From positions 1 to 14,255 of the forward strand of contig JAPLDN010000160.1 in the NCBI GenBank assembly GCA_026391755.1: a DNA stretch of 14,255 nt. Reading direction: 5' to 3'. A program made the position numbers and the translations under genes. The notes under the pieces were generated by a model that was not told where the DNA came from, did no database searches, and saw only the letters and a program-made list of their open reading frames with translations. This stretch comes from Bacteroidota bacterium. Its GTDB lineage: Bacteria > Bacteroidota > Bacteroidia > Bacteroidales > FEN-979. Shown here in pieces: positions 12,675 to 14,255 of the stretch (position 1 is the first letter of the stretch; each line of letters starts with the position of its first letter).

Positions 12675-12682
12675 CAAAGATA
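12675..12682 (-). promoter_or_regulatory. -7 promoter element TATCTTTG of the LruC-domain gene
   Basis: On the - strand, 12682-12675 reads TATCTTTG, a perfect TAnnTTTG. The predicted start near 12668 leaves a short leader of about 12 nt before the ATG at 12656. A TTG lies 24 bp upstream (12709-12707), further than usual; a T-rich stretch lies at the expected position. Confidence 0.55.
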
Positions 12683-12830
12683 GATGCTCAAGGGGTTGAA
12701 AAAAAGCAATAATTGGTAATGGTAGTCAACTACTAAGTATATGTCGTAAAGATAAGGTATAAACAGGTCATTGTCTTCATGACACTGAAATTCATTGAAC
12801 AGCCGCATGTTGATATTTCATAAGATGGTT

Positions 12831-12863
12831 TTGATGATGTTTTATTTTATGCAATCTTTGCAT
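12831..12863 (+). promoter_or_regulatory. Possible promoter and inverted repeat directly before the flippase start
   Basis: TTG (12831-12833) is followed after 19 bp by AATCTTTG (12853-12860), one mismatch from TAnnTTTG. The -7 box lies inside a perfect inverted repeat, ATGCAA (12849-12854) - TCT - TTGCAT (12858-12863), ending one base before the ATG at 12865. If this promoter is used, the mRNA would start at or just after the start codon, so it would be leaderless or the real promoter is elsewhere. Confidence 0.35.
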
Positions 12864-12864
12864 C

Positions 12865-14157
12865 ATGCTGAAATACCTGGAAAACCGGTCCGACTACTTT
12901 AAAAATATTTCTAAACTGGTGGCGGGCACTTCCGTTGCTCAGCTCATCTCGTTTCTTGCAGCCCCTCTGATTACACGCCTTTATTCTCCCTCAGACGTTG
13001 GGGCGTTTACCTTTCTTATCTCTATTGCGGGGGGGATAGGACTTGTGGCCACACTCAGGTACGAGATGGCTGTAATCCTCCCGAAGGAGAACAGCGAATC
13101 GGTCAACCTCGCATTCCTTTCCCTTGTCATTGCCTTGTTTGTTTCGGTTTTCTCAACTGCGGCCTTACTTCTGGTTGACAGGATATTTCTCCCCGGGCTG
13201 ATATTCAGCCCTGTATACAGGCGATGGATCTACCTTTTCCCTGCCCTTATCTTCCTGATGGCTGCAAGCAGTGTGTTTCAGCAATGGTACAACCACCGTA
13301 AAGAATACAAGCTCCTTGCTTATTCCAAGATACTGACCTCAGCAGGGAACAATATCCCGACACTTCTCGTGGGGTATGCAGGATTCGGGGCCCTGGGGTT
13401 GTGGCTGGGGAATTTCTCGGGATTTCTTGCGGTGGTCCTGTTTTTTCTCTTTGTTTTTTATTTCCGGTACCGGGGAGATCTCCGCCACCTTAGTTATACA
13501 GCACAAAGGAACCTGGCGGGACGCTACTCTTACCTTCCCCTCTCAAACACACCCCAGGTGATCATTGAGATGGTACAATCGTACGGCATCGTTTACCTTA
13601 TCAAGATATTCTTCACCTCGTCGGTGCTTGGCTTGTATTCCCTGTCTCTCCGGCTCTTGCAGGCACCGATGTGGCTGGTGGGCATATCCATTGGACAGGT
13701 GTTCTACAAAGAAGCTTCGGAACAGTTCCAGAAGGACGGCAATCTTATCCGCCCTGTGGTTAAGACCATTAAAACCTCAGCAGCAATAGCTTTCCCCGTC
13801 CTGGTGGTACTTATGACTTTAGGCCCCTGGCTTATCGGTTTTGTTTTCGGAAGCGCCTGGGCAGATGCAGGGAAATACGCAAGGATTCTTGCCCCGTGGA
13901 TGTTCTTTGACTTTATACGCTCAACCATCCACCAGACACCACTCATAGTAAGGAAAGCCAGGCCCATGTTCTATATCTCCCTGATAGGCGCAGTCCTGAT
14001 CGTCATCCCGATTGTCTCGGCAGGCTTGTTTTTCAGGGATGCTGCAACAGGCTTCATCCTGCTTTCGGCAATGCAAAGCTGCTATTCCATCGGAGTCATT
14101 GCATGGGTCGTGAATCTCGCAAGGAAATGCAGCAATAGCAGGATAGAGGCATCCTGA
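12865..14157 (+). CDS. Wzx-like oligosaccharide flippase (polysaccharide biosynthesis membrane protein)
   Basis: A 430-residue, very hydrophobic protein with roughly 11-12 membrane helices, for example at about 14-36, 44-63, 82-104, 120-140, 177-200, 306-329, 370-390 and 395-417. The opening FKNISKLVAGTSVAQLISFL and APLITRLYSPSDVGAFTFLI is typical of the Polysacc_synt/MATE-like flippase superfamily. The central RYSYLPLSNTPQVIIEMVQS resembles the motif after the sixth helix in Wzx proteins. Such proteins flip lipid-linked O-antigen or capsule repeat units across the inner membrane. It is probably the first gene of, or adjacent to, a surface-glycan locus continuing to the right, although the next frame appears to run the other way. 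The chosen ATG is the only plausible start; the next in-frame Met is beyond the second helix. Confidence 0.88.
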   Translation: MLKYLENRSDYFKNISKLVAGTSVAQLISFLAAPLITRLYSPSDVGAFTFLISIAGGIGLVATLRYEMAVILPKENSESVNLAFLSLVIALFVSVFSTAALLLVDRIFLPGLIFSPVYRRWIYLFPALIFLMAASSVFQQWYNHRKEYKLLAYSKILTSAGNNIPTLLVGYAGFGALGLWLGNFSGFLAVVLFFLFVFYFRYRGDLRHLSYTAQRNLAGRYSYLPLSNTPQVIIEMVQSYGIVYLIKIFFTSSVLGLYSLSLRLLQAPMWLVGISIGQVFYKEASEQFQKDGNLIRPVVKTIKTSAAIAFPVLVVLMTLGPWLIGFVFGSAWADAGKYARILAPWMFFDFIRSTIHQTPLIVRKARPMFYISLIGAVLIVIPIVSAGLFFRDAATGFILLSAMQSCYSIGVIAWVVNLARKCSNSRIEAS

Positions 14158-14167
14158 AAAAAGGGGA

Positions 14168-14254
14168 TCAGTAGTAATTTTTCCTTATATACCTTACTGC
14201 AGACTGCGGCATTATAATCTGTATGACTGCGGATGTGAGGTGACCAAGGGCCAG
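14168..14254 (-). CDS. Possible C-terminal end of a convergent gene (continues past the window)
   Basis: On the - strand a frame is open from the window edge to TGA (14170-14168). The 28 visible codons read LALGHLTSAVIQIIMPQSAV then RYIRKNYY. The composition is protein-like and the frame would stop 10 bp from the flippase stop, a common spacing for convergent genes. The family cannot be recognised from so short a piece, and a chance open frame of this length is also possible. Confidence 0.42.
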   Translation of the reverse strand: MALGHLTSAVIQIIMPQSAVRYIRKNYY

Positions 14255-14255
14255 G

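Noticed and set aside
12722..12733. Short palindrome GTAGT-CA-ACTAC in the divergent LruC/flippase region
   Set aside because: Five-bp arms and a 2-nt loop are too short to support as a hairpin, and it does not align with either promoter core.

Overview
The window comes from a member of the Bacteroidota, most likely class Bacteroidia; genus is not resolved. The evidence is the gene content: a type IX secretion (T9SS) plug protein, a secreted protein with a T9SS type A sorting tail, a lipid-anchored TamA-like protein (TamL) and a LruC/DUF4114 lipoprotein. The promoters agree, since several intergenic regions carry the Bacteroidota -7 element TAnnTTTG, in some cases with a TTG about 18-20 bp upstream. 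GC content looks moderate, and no phage, IS element or CRISPR array is visible.

Layout. 1-882: the end of rpsF, then rpsR and rplI, the conserved ribosomal-protein operon on the + strand, closed by a strong terminator. 974-1783: a TrmH-family SPOUT RNA methyltransferase whose start codon abuts that terminator. Two different intergenic microsatellites flank it, a 7-bp unit at 883-917 and an 8-bp unit at 1790-1853. 1996-3838: a divergent GNAT-like protein and the T9SS plug protein. 4096-7062: a 988-residue secreted mosaic protein with a T9SS sorting tail, followed by a strong bidirectional terminator. 10347-7154 on the - strand: tamL followed by an FkbM-type methyltransferase, probably one transcript. 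10462-10536: tRNA-Val(UAC), with a bidirectional terminator shared with the LruC-domain lipoprotein gene (12656-10602, - strand). 12865-14157: a Wzx-like oligosaccharide flippase on the + strand. The window ends inside a possible - strand gene converging on it.

Much of the content concerns the cell envelope: T9SS gating and cargo, outer-membrane assembly, a surface lipoprotein and glycan export. The ribosomal genes, RNA methyltransferase and tRNA are housekeeping neighbours.

The most interesting signal is regulatory. The promoter regions of the GNAT/plug pair and of the T9SS cargo gene both carry the 9-mer ACACTTAC(C/T) as direct repeats exactly 21 bp apart (9 bp plus 12 bp spacer). Each set lies just upstream of a TTG-N20-TAnnTTTG-type promoter. 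Spacing and half-site length match the binding mode of LytTR-family response regulators (AgrA, AlgR, YpdB type). This suggests that one regulator may control both a T9SS component and a T9SS substrate. The sequence shows the repeats; the regulator is inference.
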